64,000 nt of DNA, from the NCBI RefSeq assembly GCF_001591585.1, contig NZ_BCVE01000006.1, positions 186,001 through 250,000 on the forward strand. Reading direction: 5' to 3'. Positions 17,632 to 26,854 of this stretch are shown piece after piece. Position 1 is the first letter of the stretch, and each line of letters begins with the position of its first letter. A program made the translations under genes and the position numbers. The stretch comes from Niallia circulans NBRC 13626. Its GTDB lineage: Bacteria; Bacillota; Bacilli; Bacillales; Cytobacillaceae. Below the pieces are notes generated by a model. It was not told where the DNA came from. It did no database searches and saw only the letters and a program-made list of their open reading frames with translations.

Positions 17632-18285
17632 TTACCAATCATATTGTCTGCCTTTAACTAAATAGAAAATATTCTCAGCTATATTAGTTGTATGGTCTGC
17701 TGCTCTTTCTAAATAACGACAAACAAATGTCAATTGCGAAATTTGCTGTAAATACTCAGGTTTATTTTTACTAATTTCTAAAAGCTCCACAAACGCTTGT
17801 TTATTTAAACCATCTACCTCATCATCCATCTCCGCGATTTTTCGAGCTAGTTTTGTGTCTTCTTTATTATAAGCAGTTAAGGATAAGCGCAGCATTTCAT
17901 TAGTAATCTCTAACATTTTTTTTACATGAATGATTGGTTTCACTAAGTCTTGATTCCCAATTCGAATAGTAGCTTTTGCAATATTAACGGCAAAATCTGC
18001 GATTCTTTCAATATCGGTTGCAATCTTAATTCCAACAATTATACGTCTTAAATCAATTGCTACAGGTGCCTGCTTCGCAATTAATAGAATAGCAAAGTCA
18101 TTTATTTCTTCATACAAATTATCAGCCTTTACATCATCATCAATAATTTCTAAAGCCATTTCTATATTTTGTGTTTCAAGTGCTTCTAACGATCTTTCAA
18201 GTGCTTGAATCGAAAATTCACCAAGCTCTGTCAGTTTCTCTTGCAGTTCCTTAAGCCCTGCTTCAAATTTCTCTCTAACTGGCAT
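17632..18285 (-). CDS. phoU: phosphate transport regulator PhoU
   Basis: A 217-residue cytoplasmic all-helical protein made of two three-helix repeats with the metal-binding signatures of PhoU (EINDFAILLIAKQAPVAIDL and the second-repeat CRYLERAADHTTNIAENI). PhoU links the Pst transporter to the phosphate-sensing kinase and dampens uptake. It is the last gene of pstSCAB-phoU. B. subtilis, as I recall, has a second pstB here instead of phoU, so this strain has the other common layout. An upstream GGAG site (AAAAGGAGATCTTACT) supports the start. Confidence 0.93.
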   Translation of the reverse strand: MPVREKFEAGLKELQEKLTELGEFSIQALERSLEALETQNIEMALEIIDDDVKADNLYEEINDFAILLIAKQAPVAIDLRRIIVGIKIATDIERIADFAVNIAKATIRIGNQDLVKPIIHVKKMLEITNEMLRLSLTAYNKEDTKLARKIAEMDDEVDGLNKQAFVELLEISKNKPEYLQQISQLTFVCRYLERAADHTTNIAENIFYLVKGRQYDW

Positions 18286-18321
18286 AGTAAGATCTCCTTT
18301 TTTTGAATTCAGCTTAAATAA

Positions 18322-19143
18322 TTATCCAAATCTACCTGTAATATAATCTTCTGTTCTTTTATCCTTTGGATTAGAGAATATTTTATCGGTTACATCAAAC
18401 TCTATTACTTCTCCATTTAAGAAGAATGCTGTTTTATCAGAAATACGTGCTGCTTGCTGCATATTATGTGTAACAATAATAATGCTGTAGTTTTCTTTTA
18501 GTTCTTGAACTAACTCTTCCACTTTTAATGTCGAAATTGGATCAAGTGCAGAGGTTGGCTCATCCATAAGAATAACGTCTGGTTCAATCGCAAGACATCT
18601 TGCAATGCAAAGGCGCTGTTGCTGTCCACCAGAAAGTCCATATGCATTTTGGTGTAATCTATCTTTTACTTCATCCCAAATTGCCGCTCCTCTTAAACTT
18701 TTCTCCACAATCTCATTTAAAATTTTCTTATCTCGTATCCCATGAATTTTTGGTCCATATGCTACATTTTCATAAATAGATTTTGGAAATGGATTTGGTT
18801 TTTGAAAAACCATTCCGACTTTTGTTCTTAATTCTTCCACTCCATAGTCTTTATCAAAAATATTTCTGCCACGATAATTAATTTCACCTGATGTTTTTAC
18901 ACTTGGCACTAATTCAATCATCCGATTTAAAGTTTTGATATATGTCGATTTACCGCAGCCTGATGGTCCAATAATAGAAGTTACTTCGTTTTCGATTATG
19001 TCTAAATCTATATTTTTCAGCGCATGGTTATCCCCGTACCATAAATTAAGCTGATTTGTTTTATAAACAGAGTTTTTCACTCTACCGTCTGTAGCATTCA
19101 TTTCTACTGCTTTCTTAATTTTATCTGCAAAGACTGTACTCAT
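18322..19143 (-). CDS. pstB: phosphate ABC transporter ATP-binding protein PstB
   Basis: A 273-residue ABC ATPase. The Walker A motif GPSGCGKS, the PstB-typical KTLNRM, the Q-loop [10 protein letters not shown], the signature [16 protein letters not shown] and the Walker [14 protein letters not shown] are all intact. It powers phosphate import through PstC and PstA. It lies 20 bases downstream of pstA and 36 bases upstream of phoU in the same operon. An N-terminal extension of about 25 residues before LNLWYGD is slightly longer than in many homologues. Confidence 0.95.
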   Translation of the reverse strand: MSTVFADKIKKAVEMNATDGRVKNSVYKTNQLNLWYGDNHALKNIDLDIIENEVTSIIGPSGCGKSTYIKTLNRMIELVPSVKTSGEINYRGRNIFDKDYGVEELRTKVGMVFQKPNPFPKSIYENVAYGPKIHGIRDKKILNEIVEKSLRGAAIWDEVKDRLHQNAYGLSGGQQQRLCIARCLAIEPDVILMDEPTSALDPISTLKVEELVQELKENYSIIIVTHNMQQAARISDKTAFFLNGEVIEFDVTDKIFSNPKDKRTEDYITGRFG

Positions 19144-19163
19144 TTGAAGTTCCCCCTATACGT

Positions 19164-20042
19164 TTAATAACGTTTTTGAAATTTATTTCGAATCAATACT
19201 GCAATAGAATTCATTAAAATCAATAAAACTAAAAGAACAATTATTCCTGCTGCTGCAAGACTCTGAAACTCTTCTTGCGGTCTTCCGGTCCAGTTATAGA
19301 TTTGCATTGGCAGCACTGTAAACATATCAAAAACAGTTCTCGGCAAGAATGCTAGGAATAAAGGTAAACCTAATACTACTAGTGGAGCAGTTTCGCCAAT
19401 TGCCCGTGAAAGTGCCAATATCCCTCCAGTTAAAATACCTGGTATAGCTGCAGGCATGACTACTCTGACAATTGTCTGCCATTTCGTTGCTCCCATACCA
19501 AGGGAGGCTTCTCTTAATTCCCTAGGAACGGATCGGATAGCTTCCTGAGATGCAACGATAATGATTGGCAATACTAATAAGCTCATTGTTAACCCTGCCG
19601 CAAGGACACTTGTTCCAAGTGATAAAGCACGAACAAAGAGTGTCAATCCTAATAGACCAAAAACAATGGATGGTACACCTGCAAGATTCGATATATTAAT
19701 CTGGATAAAATTCGTGAATTTATTTTTACTTGCGTATTCTTCTAAATATATCGCCGTGCCCACTCCAATTAAAAGTGATACAGGTGCAACTACTGCCATA
19801 AGCCAAACTGTTCCTATCAATGCGGTATAGACGCCTGCATTTTCAGGTTTACGGGAAGGCAGGCTTGTTAAAAACTGAAAATCTAAATAGCCAATTCCTT
19901 GAGTCAATACTCGATAAAAAAGGACACCCAGAACAATTAAACCAAATAAAGTTGCGCTAAAGAATAATCCTTTCATTATGACGTTTTTCATTAATCTTGG
20001 TTTCATTCGCTTAATAACTTCTGAATGGTTTACTAACTTCAT
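19164..20042 (-). CDS. pstA: phosphate ABC transporter permease PstA
   Basis: About 292 residues with six membrane segments and the permease coupling loop REASLGMGATKWQTIVRVVMPAA that docks on PstB. The start is placed at ATG 20042 because GGGAGGAA lies 8 nt upstream. A longer frame to 20084 would overlap pstC and lacks a ribosome site. The gene begins two bases after the pstC stop. Together with PstC it forms the phosphate channel across the membrane. Confidence 0.93.
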   Translation of the reverse strand: MKLVNHSEVIKRMKPRLMKNVIMKGLFFSATLFGLIVLGVLFYRVLTQGIGYLDFQFLTSLPSRKPENAGVYTALIGTVWLMAVVAPVSLLIGVGTAIYLEEYASKNKFTNFIQINISNLAGVPSIVFGLLGLTLFVRALSLGTSVLAAGLTMSLLVLPIIIVASQEAIRSVPRELREASLGMGATKWQTIVRVVMPAAIPGILTGGILALSRAIGETAPLVVLGLPLFLAFLPRTVFDMFTVLPMQIYNWTGRPQEEFQSLAAAGIIVLLVLLILMNSIAVLIRNKFQKRY

Positions 20043-20043
20043 C

Positions 20044-20994
20044 TTAATATTCCTCCCTAAAACGACGAGAAATGTACTGAGCAAGCAGATTCATCAAGAA
20101 AGTGAATAGGAATAAGGTAAATCCAACCGCATAAATGCTGTAATAAATCGTTGTTCCATATCCTGCATCTCCTTGACTTACTTGAACAATATAGGCTGTC
20201 ATAGTTTGTATAGATTCTGTTACATTGAAGCTTAGATTAGGTGTACTGCCTCCTGCAACTGCGACAATCATTGTTTCCCCAATCGCTCTTGATAAAGCTA
20301 ATACAATGGAAGAAACAATTCCAGAAACTGCTGCAGGCAAGACTACCTTTAAAGCAACTTCAAATTTAGTAGAACCCATTGCTAATGCTCCTTCCCGCAT
20401 TGCCCTTGGAACGGCACTCATTGCATCTTCTGATAGAGAAGCAATCATTGGCGTAATCATAATCCCAATAACAATTCCTGGACTTAAAGCATTAAACATT
20501 TCTAAAGAAGGAATAATGGATCTAAGTAATGGCGTTATAAATGTTAAAGCGAAAAACCCGTAGACAATTGTAGGAATACCAGCAAGTACTTCTAAAATTG
20601 GCTTAATTATTCTTCTTGTTCTATCACTCGCGTATTCACTTAAAAAAATGGCAGATGCTAACCCTATCGGCACAGCAATAATCCCAGCAATCAGCGTTAC
20701 TTTTAATGTCCCAGACACAAGTGACATGATTCCAAAAGAACCTGGATCAGAAAATGGATACCATGATTTACTTGTTAAGAACTCTTTTATATTTACTCTT
20801 TCGAAAAAAGTAAATGTTTCAATTACTAATGTAAATAGGATACCGAGCGTCGTTAATACCGAAAAGATTGCAGTAATCAATAATACTTTAGGCATAATTT
20901 TTTCTAACATCTTACTTAGATTATTTTTCTGTTTTTTTTCAGCAATTAACTCTTGTACAGATCTTGCATTCACATTTGTCGTTTGTTTAATCAT
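20044..20994 (-). CDS. pstC: phosphate ABC transporter permease PstC
   Basis: A 316-residue integral membrane protein with a cytosolic N-terminus and six membrane helices. The signatures FLSEYASDRTRRIIKP, AGIPTIVYGFFAL and the coupling loop REGALAMGSTKFEVALKVVLPAA are those of PstC. It is the first permease gene after pstS, 67 bases downstream, and is followed at once by pstA. Length is normal for the family. Confidence 0.94.
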   Translation of the reverse strand: MIKQTTNVNARSVQELIAEKKQKNNLSKMLEKIMPKVLLITAIFSVLTTLGILFTLVIETFTFFERVNIKEFLTSKSWYPFSDPGSFGIMSLVSGTLKVTLIAGIIAVPIGLASAIFLSEYASDRTRRIIKPILEVLAGIPTIVYGFFALTFITPLLRSIIPSLEMFNALSPGIVIGIMITPMIASLSEDAMSAVPRAMREGALAMGSTKFEVALKVVLPAAVSGIVSSIVLALSRAIGETMIVAVAGGSTPNLSFNVTESIQTMTAYIVQVSQGDAGYGTTIYYSIYAVGFTLFLFTFLMNLLAQYISRRFREEY

Positions 20995-21061
20995 GCTTTA
21001 AGTCCCCCTTAATCCAACAGCAAGACGGAAAGCTAAGTACAAAGCTTTCCATCAAAACTTA

Positions 21062-22030
21062 TTACTTAAGTCCTTCGATTAATTCTAAATCTTTTTTGTA
21101 TTCCTCATCTGGCAATTTTACATAGCCTACGTCTTCTGATAAATCAGCCGCATTTTCAATTATGAATTCTACAAAATCAGCTACTTCTTCTTTTTTCACC
21201 GATTCATTTTTTACATAAGTGAATAATGGTCTTGATAATGGAGAATACTCGCCGCTTTCAACCGTTTCATTTGTTGGTTCAACTGGGCCGTTCCCTCCGT
21301 CTATTGGTACTACTTTCAATTTATCTTTGTTTTCAGCATAGTAAGCATAACCAAAGTATCCAATTGCGTTTTTATCGCCTGTTACCCCTTGTACTAAAAT
21401 ATTATCGTCTTCTGATAATGTCGCTGCTTTAGCAATTGGCTGATCTTCTAAAATTACTTCATCAAAATAATCGAAAGTTCCAGAATCAGTTCCTGGAGAA
21501 TAATATTTAATTTCTTCTTCTGGCCATCCTTCACGGATATCAGACCATTTTTTTGCTGTACCATCTTCAAGCCAGATTTTCTTTAATTCATCTAGAGTTA
21601 AGTGGTCAACCCATGTGTTATCCTTATTCACCACAACAGATAAACCGTCATATGCTAATCTTAATTCTGTATAGTCAATTCCTTTTGATTCTAACTCGGA
21701 TTTTTCTTCATCCTTAATTGGACGGGATGCATTACTGAAATCTGTTTCCCCTGCGATAAATGCTTTGAAGCCGCCACCTGTACCAGATGATGCTACAGAA
21801 ACTTTCACGTTGGGCTGCTCTGCTTGGTATTCTTCAACGATTGCTTCCATAATTGGATATACAGTGGATGATCCGTCTAATTTGATTTGACCTGATAATT
21901 GTTCAGATCCTTTATCTTTTGATGAATCAGATGACTTTGATGGACTAGCGTCGTTATTTCCACCACACGCTGATAATGCTAACATTGTTCCAATCATTGC
22001 TGTCAATCCTACTGTTTTAAGGCTCTTCAT
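21062..22030 (-). CDS. pstS: phosphate-binding lipoprotein PstS
   Basis: A 322-residue lipoprotein. The signal ends in LALSACGG, so Cys22 should be lipid-modified. A Ser/Lys/Asp-rich linker follows, then the binding domain with phosphate-loop residues IKLDGSSTVYP, ASSGTGGGFKAF and SPGTDSGTFDYF. It captures inorganic phosphate outside the membrane and passes it to PstCA. First gene of the operon, with a PhoP-box array upstream (22102-22139), so it should be strongly induced on phosphate starvation. GGGGG lies a few bases before the start. Confidence 0.96.
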   Translation of the reverse strand: MKSLKTVGLTAMIGTMLALSACGGNNDASPSKSSDSSKDKGSEQLSGQIKLDGSSTVYPIMEAIVEEYQAEQPNVKVSVASSGTGGGFKAFIAGETDFSNASRPIKDEEKSELESKGIDYTELRLAYDGLSVVVNKDNTWVDHLTLDELKKIWLEDGTAKKWSDIREGWPEEEIKYYSPGTDSGTFDYFDEVILEDQPIAKAATLSEDDNILVQGVTGDKNAIGYFGYAYYAENKDKLKVVPIDGGNGPVEPTNETVESGEYSPLSRPLFTYVKNESVKKEEVADFVEFIIENAADLSEDVGYVKLPDEEYKKDLELIEGLK

Positions 22031-22075
22031 TTTTTCTCTTTACCCCCTAAGGATGCTTGTTTTGTTTACAAGATA

Positions 22076-22139
22076 ACTATAAGACTTTAGTATTAACTTG
22101 GTTTTAACTATTTGTAAATCAATGTAAACACATTGTAAA
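22076..22139 (-). promoter_or_regulatory. PhoP-box array and promoter of the pst operon
   Basis: Reading toward pstS, four TTHACA-like repeats occur in phase: TTTACA at 22139-22134, TTTACA at 22128-22123, TTTACA at 22118-22113 and TTAAAA at 22107-22102. Their spacings are 11, 10 and 11 bases. Four such repeats with an 11-base period are the known binding site for PhoP dimers in Bacillus. A TATAGT (22081-22076) or TAATAC (22095-22090) downstream may serve as the -10 element. Confidence 0.8.
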
Positions 22140-22170
22140 TTTAGAAGGTTTTCGTACTCTTTTTCAAATA

Positions 22171-22211
22171 AAAAAAGGACAAAACTAGTAAATGCTAGTT
22201 TTGTCCTTTTT
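22171..22211 (-). terminator. intrinsic terminator after the first PBP gene
   Basis: An 18-base arm on each side (GGACAAAACTAG / CTAGTTTTGTCC core) with A and T runs. It lies just past the PBP stop at 22219 and separates it from the pst promoter. Confidence 0.85.
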
Positions 22212-22218
22212 GATCCTA

Positions 22219-24318
22219 TTATTTGTCTTTTTTCTCTTCTTTTTGTCTTTCTTTTTTCAAATCAAAATACGCATCCAAAACGCGTTCTCCAATTTTCTTA
22301 TTGGCACCATTATCCACACTTCCTTGGTATGCCCAAGGAACCATTACAGCCATGGCAACTTCTGGATTATCGGAAGGTGCGTAGCTGATTAAACTTAAAT
22401 TCATAACTTGCGGCGGTTCTTTTCCATAATCACTGCGAGAAGGTCCATCGTAAAATGCCTCTGCTGTCCCTGTTTTTGCTGCAGGTGAATAATCCTTTCC
22501 ACCTAGATTAGAATAAGCAGTACCTTTTGGAGTTTGTGCCACCATTTTAAATCCTTGCTGTACCCGTTTGATCCATTCAGGTTTGACATCAACCTTATTT
22601 AATACTTTTGGTTTAACTGTTTCTACTACCGGTCCAAGTGTACTGTCATCCGCCACTGGTTCGCGGATCTCTTTTACAATATGTGGTTCCATTCTGTTTC
22701 CGCCATTAGCAATGGTGGAAACATATTGGGCAAGCTGCATATTGGAATACGTATCATATTGTCCAATGGATAAATCCAGTAAGAAACCTGGCAGTGTGTC
22801 TTGTCCTTTAAAGCCAACTTGCTCATTCGGCAAATCAATACCAGTACGGATTCCAAGTCCATATTGGGCAAATTCATTTCTCACTAACGAGAAGTCAGCT
22901 AATGAAACAGATAGTGGTTTACCGTATACATAGTTAGCACCAGCCATGTTCATTACCGTTCTAAACATATAAACATTGGATGAGCGTTGTAAAGCGGTAA
23001 GATCGTTGATTGGTCCCATTGTCGTCCACGATTTTTTGATGGTATTTCCAATTTTCACAGGTGTATCATTCCATACTGTCCCAGGAGAAATCGCTCCTGT
23101 TTTATAACCAGTTAAAACAGTTGCACCTTTTACAACAGAACCTACGTTGTAAGTAGTTGTAATATTACCAAGTGCATCATCTTGAACTTCTATTTTACCT
23201 GTTTTATCATTTTTCACTAGTCGTTTCCCTGCCATGGACAGGACATCCCCTGTATTGGGATTCATTAAAACAACATAGGCACGATCAAGTAATTTCGTTC
23301 CCGCAAATGTTTTTGCTTTTTTTAATTCTTCCTCAATGATTTTTTCTATTTTTAATTGAAGCTCCATATCAATTGATAGTACCAAATCATTGCCACGTTT
23401 TCCTTCTGTAATGACTTCGGTACTAACAATATTACCTTTTTTGTCTGTTTTATTGCGGATTTTCTCTTTTTGCCCTTTAAGAACATCCTCATATTGAAGT
23501 TCTAAGTAACTGGTACCGACCCGATCATTTCTGCTATATCCTCGGGAAACATAATAATCTAATTTCTCTGCTGGCAGTCCTCTTTCAGCGGAGCTCACAT
23601 TCCCTAAAACAGATTTCAGGGTATCCCCAAATGCATAGGATCTCTCCCAATCTGTTGTCGTATCGACACCAGGTAAGGCTTCTAAATTCTCACTAACTAC
23701 AGCAAATTCTTCGTCGCTTACCTCTTTATTTTTGACCATTTGCGGTGTTAGTTTATAACCGCTGATAAACTCACGATAGATAGCTAGCACTTCTAAATCA
23801 TGATTAGTAAGTGTTTTTATATCCTCCGCGGTAATCCGATCCAGCTGCAACTGATACACTTGCTTATTGTATTCTTCTTGATCTGGATACTTCTCAGCTA
23901 AAGCTTTTTTTTCCTTTTCAGTGACTTTCTTTTCCGCTTCTTTTTTATTTTTTATAATCCAATAGTCTTTTTTCTCGCGCTCCGTCACCTTTTTCGTATC
24001 TTTTATAATATATTTTGAAAGTAATTCAGCGGTTTTGAGCATATCTTCTTGTTTCGCACCAGAATTCGTATAAGTAATTGCTTTTTCTGCTACATTATCT
24101 ACTATCACTTTTCCTGTTGCATCATACATTTTGCCACGTGGTACAGAGGTATTTACTGTAACATCTTCTGTTTTCTCTAATTCTCTTTTATAATCTTCAC
24201 CATAAACAATCTGCACAAAGCCTAGGCGCAGAATCAATGCTGAAAATAATAAAAAGACAAAAAAGAAAATAATGTTAAGACGTACAGGTATCGTTTTTTT
24301 CTTTTTCTTTTTTCCCAA
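22219..24318 (-). CDS. pbpA: class B penicillin-binding protein (PbpA/PBP2 type), copy 1
   Basis: A 699-residue peptidoglycan transpeptidase with a basic cytosolic tip, one membrane anchor (about residues 12-35), a dimerisation domain and the transpeptidase domain. Active-site motifs are intact: S394-V-V-K, S446-S-N and K615-T-G-T. It crosslinks cell-wall peptides on the outer face of the membrane. PbpA with PbpH sets rod shape in B. subtilis. A second, similar gene lies directly upstream (24583-26715), each with its own terminator. The start ATG follows GGAAAGTGTGATTAAACGTTG weakly, so a TTG start nearby is possible. Confidence 0.93.
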   Translation of the reverse strand: MGKKKKKKTIPVRLNIIFFFVFLLFSALILRLGFVQIVYGEDYKRELEKTEDVTVNTSVPRGKMYDATGKVIVDNVAEKAITYTNSGAKQEDMLKTAELLSKYIIKDTKKVTEREKKDYWIIKNKKEAEKKVTEKEKKALAEKYPDQEEYNKQVYQLQLDRITAEDIKTLTNHDLEVLAIYREFISGYKLTPQMVKNKEVSDEEFAVVSENLEALPGVDTTTDWERSYAFGDTLKSVLGNVSSAERGLPAEKLDYYVSRGYSRNDRVGTSYLELQYEDVLKGQKEKIRNKTDKKGNIVSTEVITEGKRGNDLVLSIDMELQLKIEKIIEEELKKAKTFAGTKLLDRAYVVLMNPNTGDVLSMAGKRLVKNDKTGKIEVQDDALGNITTTYNVGSVVKGATVLTGYKTGAISPGTVWNDTPVKIGNTIKKSWTTMGPINDLTALQRSSNVYMFRTVMNMAGANYVYGKPLSVSLADFSLVRNEFAQYGLGIRTGIDLPNEQVGFKGQDTLPGFLLDLSIGQYDTYSNMQLAQYVSTIANGGNRMEPHIVKEIREPVADDSTLGPVVETVKPKVLNKVDVKPEWIKRVQQGFKMVAQTPKGTAYSNLGGKDYSPAAKTGTAEAFYDGPSRSDYGKEPPQVMNLSLISYAPSDNPEVAMAVMVPWAYQGSVDNGANKKIGERVLDAYFDLKKERQKEEKKDK

Positions 24319-24512
24319 CGTTTAATCACACTTTCCTTCGATATTCTTTTTCTATTGTAATAGAAAATCGTAGATTATTCTATTAATAACTAATTGGAAT
24401 AATATGCTAGGATTGTTGAATGTATCAAATCTTGCTATAAGTTGCTCTGTTATTCATTAATATGGGAGGAAATACATCTATATATCCACCTTTCTTTTAT
24501 CCAAAAAAAACC

Positions 24513-24566
24513 AAAAACACTATCTAAAAGGCAGCAATGTACATACCCATAGATAGTGTTTTTTAT
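24513..24566 (-). terminator. intrinsic terminator after the second PBP gene
   Basis: Stem AAAAACACTATCTA / TAGATAGTGTTTTT with a loop of about 26 bases and T-runs. It separates the two PBP genes, so they are probably transcribed independently. Confidence 0.75.
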
Positions 24567-24582
24567 TTAAGAAACTCTTAAT

Positions 24583-26715
24583 CTATTCTTTTTCTTTCTT
24601 TAATTCAAAATATTTATCCATAACACGTTTTCCGATAGTTAAGTTTGGTGATGGTCCATTGTTGGTTGTGTACACCCAAGGAACCATGACAGCCATGGCA
24701 ACCTCTGGGTTTTCGGAAGGCGCATAGGTGATTAAGCTTACATTCATTACTTGGGGCGGTTCTCCATCTCTATTTTTTCTTAATGGTCCATCATAAAAGG
24801 CCTCAGCCGTGCCAGTTTTTCCCGCTGGACTATAAGAAGAACCCGCGAAAGCTTTAGCTCCTGTACCACTTGTCATAACAAGACGAAATCCTCTATGAAT
24901 TTGCTCCATCCATCCAGGCTTCAATTCCAACTTATTTAATACTTTTGGTTGAATTTCTTGAACAATCGGTCCTAACTTCCCTTCTTCCTTAGAAGTTTCA
25001 CGTATTTCTTTCACTAAGTGTGGCTGAATACGATACCCTCCATTAGCAATTGTTGAAACATATTGGGCTAACTGCATGTTCGTATACGTATCATATTGTC
25101 CAATCGACAAGAACATTAGGTTTGCTGGCTGGTTTGGATCCACTACTCCTCTCAACCCAGCCGTTTCATTTGGTAAATCAATTCCAGTCCGAATACCTAA
25201 CCCAAATTCTGAAAAGGAATTCCTGATTTTAGGATATGCTTCCAAATCAATGTTTAATGGCTGCATATAACCATAATGCCCTTTCCCAATCTTAATAGCT
25301 GTTTTAGCCATATAGACGTTAGATGACTCTTTTAACGCTGTTAAATCATTGATCATGCCCATTGGTTTCCATGATTTAAAAGGAGGCGATCCTTTAATTT
25401 GCATGGTTGCATCTAGTATGGGAGCTCCCGGAGAAATAACCCCTTCCTTATATCCTGTCAATACCATTGCACCTTTGACAACGGAGCCAACATTATAAGA
25501 AGTAGTAATATTACCTAACGCAAAATCCTGCACAACTTGCTTGCCTGTTTTCTCATCTTTGCCTAACTGCTTTCCGGCCATCGTTAATACTTCACCCGTA
25601 TGAGGATCAATTAATACGACAAATGCTCTATCTAAATATTGAGTGCCAGCATAGCCATATTTCGTCTTTTTCAGCTCTTCTTCAATAATTTTTTCTACTT
25701 CTAGCTGTAATTTCATATCAATTGTCAATACTAAGTCATTACCGGCAGCTCCATTGGCAATCACTTCCGAATTAACTATTTCATCTTTTTTATCTTTCAT
25801 AAACTTAACTTTCTTCTTTTGTCCTTTTAAAATATCTTCATATTGCTTTTCTAAATAGCTAAGTCCGACTCTATCGTTCATGCTATAACCTTTTGCTATA
25901 TAGCTGTCTTTTTCTTCTGCAGGAACCCCTCTTTGTGAAGTACTGACATTCCCTAATACGGTTTTTAATGTCGACCCAAAATCATATTTTCTGTCCCAGT
26001 CCCGAACTGTATCGACACCTGGCAGTTTGTCCAAATTTTCGCTGATTACAGCGATTTCCTTATCGGTAACCCCCTCATTTTTAACAATATGTGGTGTATA
26101 GTAATATCCGCTTTGAAATTCCCGATAAATAGCTAATGTTTCCATATCTAGATCTGTAAGTGTGTTTAAATCCTTTTCTGTTATCCGCTCACGCAAAAGT
26201 TCATCATATGCTTTTTGGTATTCTTTATTGTCATTCTTATATTGTTCTTGTAGTTTCTCATTTTCTTTTTTGGGTATTTTCTTCTTTGCTTCTTTCGGAT
26301 GAATAAGAATCCAGTAATCTTTTTTATCTCTTTCTGATATCTTTTTAAGATCTTTTTCACTGTCCATCTTAATAATTTTTGCTAATTCTTCGGCGGTATC
26401 CCGCATTTCATTCGGTTTATATTTTTTCCAATTCGTATAGGTAATCGCATTTTTACCGACATTACTTACAATGCTTTCTCCCGTTCGATCATAGATTTCT
26501 CCTCTTGGGACAGATGTGCTGATGATAATGTCCTCTTTCTTCTCGACTTGCTTTTTATATTCATCTCCATAAACAATCTGAACAAATCCTAATCTTAAAA
26601 TAAGTGCTGAAAACAATAAAAATACCGTAAAGAATATAATGTTAACTCTTAAAGGTATTGGATTTCTCTTTTTTTTCTTTTTTTCCCCCACGATCGATTC
26701 CACCTTTTCCTCCAA
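24583..26715 (-). CDS. class B penicillin-binding protein (PbpA/PbpH type), copy 2
   Basis: A 710-residue paralogue of the next gene with the same architecture: membrane anchor (about 22-45), dimerisation domain, transpeptidase with S411-V-V-K, S464-S-N and K633-T-G-T. Long blocks are shared with copy 1, such as the segment around VNIIFF, LLFSALILRLGFVQIVYG and the DLTAL-SSNVYM region, so it arose by tandem duplication. The N-terminus is about ten residues longer. The two copies may share the redundant elongation role that PbpA and PbpH have in B. subtilis, or one may act in sporulation or stress. Confidence 0.92.
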   Translation of the reverse strand: MEEKVESIVGEKKKKKRNPIPLRVNIIFFTVFLLFSALILRLGFVQIVYGDEYKKQVEKKEDIIISTSVPRGEIYDRTGESIVSNVGKNAITYTNWKKYKPNEMRDTAEELAKIIKMDSEKDLKKISERDKKDYWILIHPKEAKKKIPKKENEKLQEQYKNDNKEYQKAYDELLRERITEKDLNTLTDLDMETLAIYREFQSGYYYTPHIVKNEGVTDKEIAVISENLDKLPGVDTVRDWDRKYDFGSTLKTVLGNVSTSQRGVPAEEKDSYIAKGYSMNDRVGLSYLEKQYEDILKGQKKKVKFMKDKKDEIVNSEVIANGAAGNDLVLTIDMKLQLEVEKIIEEELKKTKYGYAGTQYLDRAFVVLIDPHTGEVLTMAGKQLGKDEKTGKQVVQDFALGNITTSYNVGSVVKGAMVLTGYKEGVISPGAPILDATMQIKGSPPFKSWKPMGMINDLTALKESSNVYMAKTAIKIGKGHYGYMQPLNIDLEAYPKIRNSFSEFGLGIRTGIDLPNETAGLRGVVDPNQPANLMFLSIGQYDTYTNMQLAQYVSTIANGGYRIQPHLVKEIRETSKEEGKLGPIVQEIQPKVLNKLELKPGWMEQIHRGFRLVMTSGTGAKAFAGSSYSPAGKTGTAEAFYDGPLRKNRDGEPPQVMNVSLITYAPSENPEVAMAVMVPWVYTTNNGPSPNLTIGKRVMDKYFELKKEKE

Positions 26716-26809
26716 AACTTTCCTATTTTCTATTTTAAAGGAAATTTACAAAGATTACTATATGATTATTTTATATTTAACTGAATACTCTTTTCTTCAC
26801 CTTATTGAT

Positions 26810-26854
26810 AAAGCAAAAAAGGATCTGTAGATATGACAAATCCTTTTTTGCTTT
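26810..26854 (-). terminator. intrinsic terminator overlapping the end of yqgE
   Basis: Stem AAAGCAAAAAAGGAT / ATCCTTTTTTGCTTT with a 15-base loop; it begins at the yqgE stop codon. Confidence 0.8.
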
